Origin: Mycolicibacterium aurum
Lineage (GTDB): Bacteria; Actinomycetota; Actinomycetes; Mycobacteriales; Mycobacteriaceae
Direction of reading: 5' to 3'
Assembly (NCBI GenBank): GCA_900078775.1
Contig: LT549889.1
Coordinates: forward strand, 1,984,001 to 2,048,000
Length of the DNA: 64,000 bases
Under the pieces are notes generated by a model that saw only the letters and a list, made by a program, of their open reading frames with translations, was not told the DNA's origin and made no database searches. Of the stretch, positions 61,680 to 64,000 are shown one piece after another (within the stretch, counting starts at the first letter, position 1; every line of letters starts with the position of its first letter). Made by a program: the position numbers and the translations under genes.

Positions 61680-62423
61680 TCAGAAGGTGCTCTTGTGCGG
61701 CACGTCGGTGATGAGCCCGCCGTCCACCACGAACTCGCCGCCGGTGGCGAACGAGGATTCGTCGCTGGCCAGGAACACCACGAAGGTGGACACCTCCTCG
61801 GAGGTGCCGGGCCGGCCCAGCGGGGCGGTGACCATGTCGTCGGGGAAGTACTTCGTCATCGGGGTGCGGATGAAGCCCGGGTGCAGCGAGTTGATCCGGA
61901 TGTTGTGTGCCCCGAGTTCGATGGCCGCCGACTTCGCCAGGCCGCGCACCGCCCACTTGGAGGCGACGTAGGGGTGCACCATCGTCGCGCCGCGCATGCC
62001 CTCGATGGACGACACGTTGATGATGGAGCCGCCGCCGGCGGCCTTCATCGGTTCCACGACGGCCTGCATGCCCAGGAAGGTGCCGGTCAGATTGACATCG
62101 ATGACCTTCTGCCACTTGGCCATGTCGAACTGGCCGATCTTGCCCAGCGCCACGATGCCGGCATTGTTGACCAGGACGTTGAGCGTCCCGAACGCTTCGA
62201 GTGCGGTCGCGACCGCGGCCTCCCACTGGTCGGCCTGGGTGACGTCGAGCGGGACGTAGCGGGCTGCGTCACCGAGTTCGTCGGCGACGGCCTGTCCCTT
62301 CTCGTCGAGGATGTCACCGATGACCACCTTGCCGCCCTCGGCGACCAGTGCCCGGGCGTGCGCGGCGCCCATCCCCTGCGCGCCGCCGCTGATGAGTGCA
62401 ACTTTTCCGTCCACGCGTCCCAT
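61680..62423 (-). CDS. SDR oxidoreductase, FabG3/20-beta-HSD-like
   Basis: 247 residues. Cofactor motif ISGGAQGMGAAHARALVAEG, NNAG, catalytic Ser in SSIEGMRG and YVASK, ending with VDGGLITDV. Alignment in memory with M. tuberculosis FabG3 (Rv2002, 20-beta-hydroxysteroid dehydrogenase) is close over the whole length, including GDILDEKG and SIEG. NAD(H)-dependent oxidation of a steroid-like alcohol is plausible. TAGCCT ends 8 nt before the ATG. Confidence 0.88.
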   Translation of the reverse strand: MGRVDGKVALISGGAQGMGAAHARALVAEGGKVVIGDILDEKGQAVADELGDAARYVPLDVTQADQWEAAVATALEAFGTLNVLVNNAGIVALGKIGQFDMAKWQKVIDVNLTGTFLGMQAVVEPMKAAGGGSIINVSSIEGMRGATMVHPYVASKWAVRGLAKSAAIELGAHNIRINSLHPGFIRTPMTKYFPDDMVTAPLGRPGTSEEVSTFVVFLASDESSFATGGEFVVDGGLITDVPHKSTF

Positions 62424-62431
62424 GGGCGGGA

Positions 62432-62437
62432 AGGCTA
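62432..62437 (-). promoter_or_regulatory. -10 box upstream of the FabG3-like gene
   Basis: Minus-strand TAGCCT lies 8 nt before the ATG at 62423. It has the same hexamer as the Pro-rich protein gene at 24024. Confidence 0.35.
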
Positions 62438-62524
62438 CCGCAGCCCGCGACCACTTAGAACCTGTTCCAATTCCCGACCCGCCGACGCATACTGCGAGGA
62501 CCACCCACACTCCAGGAGAACCGT

Positions 62525-63601
62525 ATGCCCATACCCGTGGCGCTCGTCGGCACCGGAAACTGCGGCCGGCTGGCCCTGATCCAACTGATCGAGGACGCGC
62601 GGTTCGAACTCGTCGCAGTGGGCACCTCGACCGAGGACAAGGTCGGCGTCGACGCGGGCACGCTGGCCGGCCTCGACGTGCGCACCGGGGTGTCCGCGAC
62701 ACCGGGCCTGGACGCGGTGCTCGCCGCGCGACCCGACTGCCTGGTGTACTGCGCGATGGGCGACACCCGGCCCATCGAGGCCACCCGGGATGTGACCGCG
62801 GCGCTGGCCGCCGGGATCAACGTCGTGGGTTCGGCGCCCGGCGGACTGCAGTACCCGTGGGGCGCCATGCCACCCAAGGCCATCGCCCGCGTCGAGGAGG
62901 CTGCCGCACAGGGCAATTCGAGTGTCTACGTCACCGGGGTGGATCCCGGGTTCGCCACCGACCTGGTGCCGTTCGCGATCGCGAGCACCTGTCAGCGGAT
63001 CGACCAGATCAAGACCATGGAGATCGCCGACTACGCCACCTACGACGGCACCGAGGTGATGTCGATCGTGATGGGGTTCGGGAATCCGCTGAACCAACCC
63101 GGCATGCTCTTTCTGCCCGGCGTGCTGCGCGCGGCCTGGGGAACGGCGATCACCATGCTGGCCGCGGGTCTGGGCGTCGAGGTCGACGAGATCACCGAGC
63201 ACTACGAGCTCGAACCCGCCCCCGAGGACATCCCGGTCGCCGCCGGGGTCATCGCCGAGGGCACGGTCGCCGCGATGCGCTTCGAGATCACCGGCATGGT
63301 GGCCGGCAAGCCCGTCATCGTCGTCGAGCACGTCACCCGGGTGCGCCCGGACCTGCGCCCGGACTGGGCGCAGCCGGCCCAGCCCGGCGGCTCCTACCGG
63401 GTGGAGATCACCGGCGAGCCGTCCTATGTGGTGGACATCTGCCCGACCAGCGGTCGCGGCGACCACAATTACGCGGCGATCCTGGCCGCGGCGGGCCGGA
63501 TCGTCAACAGCATCCCCGAGGTGATCGCGGCGCCGCCGGGCATCCGCACCACCCTGGACCTGCCGCTGGTCACCGGCAAGGGGCTGTACACCGCGCGGTA
63601 G
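62525..63601 (+). CDS. Dihydrodipicolinate-reductase-like NAD(P)-binding protein
   Basis: 358 residues. N-terminal VALVGTGNCGRLALIQLIED is a Rossmann dinucleotide fold, followed by VGVDAGTLAGLDV and SVYVTGVDPGFATDLVPF, matching the DapB-like/2,4-diaminopentanoate-dehydrogenase type oxidoreductases of actinobacteria (around 350 residues), not the lysine-pathway DapB itself. The C-terminal PDLRPDWAQPAQPGGSYRVEI is typical. Acts on an imine or carbonyl; substrate unknown. The ATG follows CAGGAGAAC. Confidence 0.85.
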   Translation: MPIPVALVGTGNCGRLALIQLIEDARFELVAVGTSTEDKVGVDAGTLAGLDVRTGVSATPGLDAVLAARPDCLVYCAMGDTRPIEATRDVTAALAAGINVVGSAPGGLQYPWGAMPPKAIARVEEAAAQGNSSVYVTGVDPGFATDLVPFAIASTCQRIDQIKTMEIADYATYDGTEVMSIVMGFGNPLNQPGMLFLPGVLRAAWGTAITMLAAGLGVEVDEITEHYELEPAPEDIPVAAGVIAEGTVAAMRFEITGMVAGKPVIVVEHVTRVRPDLRPDWAQPAQPGGSYRVEITGEPSYVVDICPTSGRGDHNYAAILAAAGRIVNSIPEVIAAPPGIRTTLDLPLVTGKGLYTAR

Positions 63602-63632
63602 GGCGCCTTTGCCCCACCGCGCGGCGACGGGC

Positions 63633-64000
63633 TCAGCTGAACGACGAGCGCGGCGCCCCGATGCCCGGATCGATCTTGACCGGGCCGGAAGCCGAAGGGG
63701 CGATCGGGAAGTCGAAGATCGCGGTCGGAATGTACACCGTTGCACAGGCATTCGGTATGTCCACCACACCGGACAGTCTGCCTTCGATGGGCGCGGCGCC
63801 GAGCAGCAGATACGCCTGCTCCGGGCTGTAGCCGAACTTGGTCAGATAGTCGATCGCGTGCAGGCAGGCCCGCTGATAGGACAGGTGCGAGTCCAGGTAG
63901 CGCTGCTCGCCGTCCAGAGTGACCGAAGTGCCGGAGAATGCCAGCCACTCCGAGTACTGCGGATCGGTGTTTCCCGGCATGAAGATGGCGTTCTCGCTGA
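63633..64000 (-). CDS. Acetamidase/formamidase (FmdA/AmdA), C-terminal part
   Basis: Cut by the right edge; the visible part is 122 codons, read from SENAIFMPGNTDPQYSEWLAF, a conserved segment of the FmdA_AmdA family, to the stop at 63633. HLSYQRACLHAIDYLTKFGYSPEQAYLLLGAAPIEGRLSGVVDIPNACATVYIP is also typical of this family. It hydrolyses acetamide or formamide to ammonia and acid. Confidence 0.9.
   Translation of the reverse strand, partial: SENAIFMPGNTDPQYSEWLAFSGTSVTLDGEQRYLDSHLSYQRACLHAIDYLTKFGYSPEQAYLLLGAAPIEGRLSGVVDIPNACATVYIPTAIFDFPIAPSASGPVKIDPGIGAPRSSFS

Overview
The window is chromosomal DNA of a high-GC actinobacterium, almost certainly a mycobacterium of the rapid-grower (Mycolicibacterium) type. 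The evidence is an MmpS/MmpL pair, an antigen-85-type mycolyltransferase, three cutinase-like proteins, a WS/DGAT acyltransferase, a RipD-type NlpC protein, a WhiB6 regulator, furA-katG, and several F420/LLM-type oxidoreductases. I see no rRNA, tRNA, CRISPR array, insertion sequence or phage block; this looks like core and lineage-specific chromosome. I call about 75 genes, one cut by each window edge.

Layout. 1-5.6 kb: end of an acyltransferase, small stress/cofactor proteins, a triple-LysM esterase, and an amino-acid permease with a universal-stress tail coupled to a UspA protein. 5.7-11.1 kb: dehydrogenases, an MpaB-like oxygenase, a SASA esterase and a repeat-bearing lipoprotein. 11.2-15.9 kb: a redox-defence block of furA-katG followed by Mn-catalase-hemerythrin behind a SigF-like promoter. 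15.9-23.4 kb: a frameshifted SRPBCC gene, a TetR gene with its operator, an FKBP lipoprotein, a Crp regulator and three secreted cutinases. 23.4-33.6 kb: threonine/serine-exporter-type permease, cold-shock protein, ArsR-AHSA1 pair, AMP-ligase, RipD, Tpx and a kinase. 33.6-37 kb: a compact operon of phosphodiesterase, MenC-like protein and cytochrome P450. 37-45 kb: MOSC protein, GDSL hydrolase plus acyltransferase, and an mmpS-mmpL-DUF732-DUF5078 operon. 45-53 kb: NlpC/P60 protein, a CynX-type exporter with a divergent FadR regulator, YaaA, an Ag85-like protein with WS/DGAT, and a Pro/Ala-rich exported protein. 53-64 kb: amidohydrolase/AraC, TetR/whiB6, LLM oxidoreductases, CinA, SDR and acetamidase genes.

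Most notable. (i) The MenC-like protein (34818-35783) keeps the OSBS fold signature, but the catalytic lysines and two of three metal ligands are replaced; it sits 4 nt upstream of a P450. (ii) A perfect 34-bp palindrome lies between a TetR gene and whiB6. (iii) A 13+1+13 inverted repeat contains both stop codons of a convergent gene pair at 37653-37679. (iv) Many start codons sit 6-8 nt after a TANNNT box, as expected for leaderless transcripts. (v) Three single-base losses in short G/C runs break two genes, so either base-calling error or recent decay is involved. Assignments rest on reading motifs and on remembered family sequences; no database search was run.
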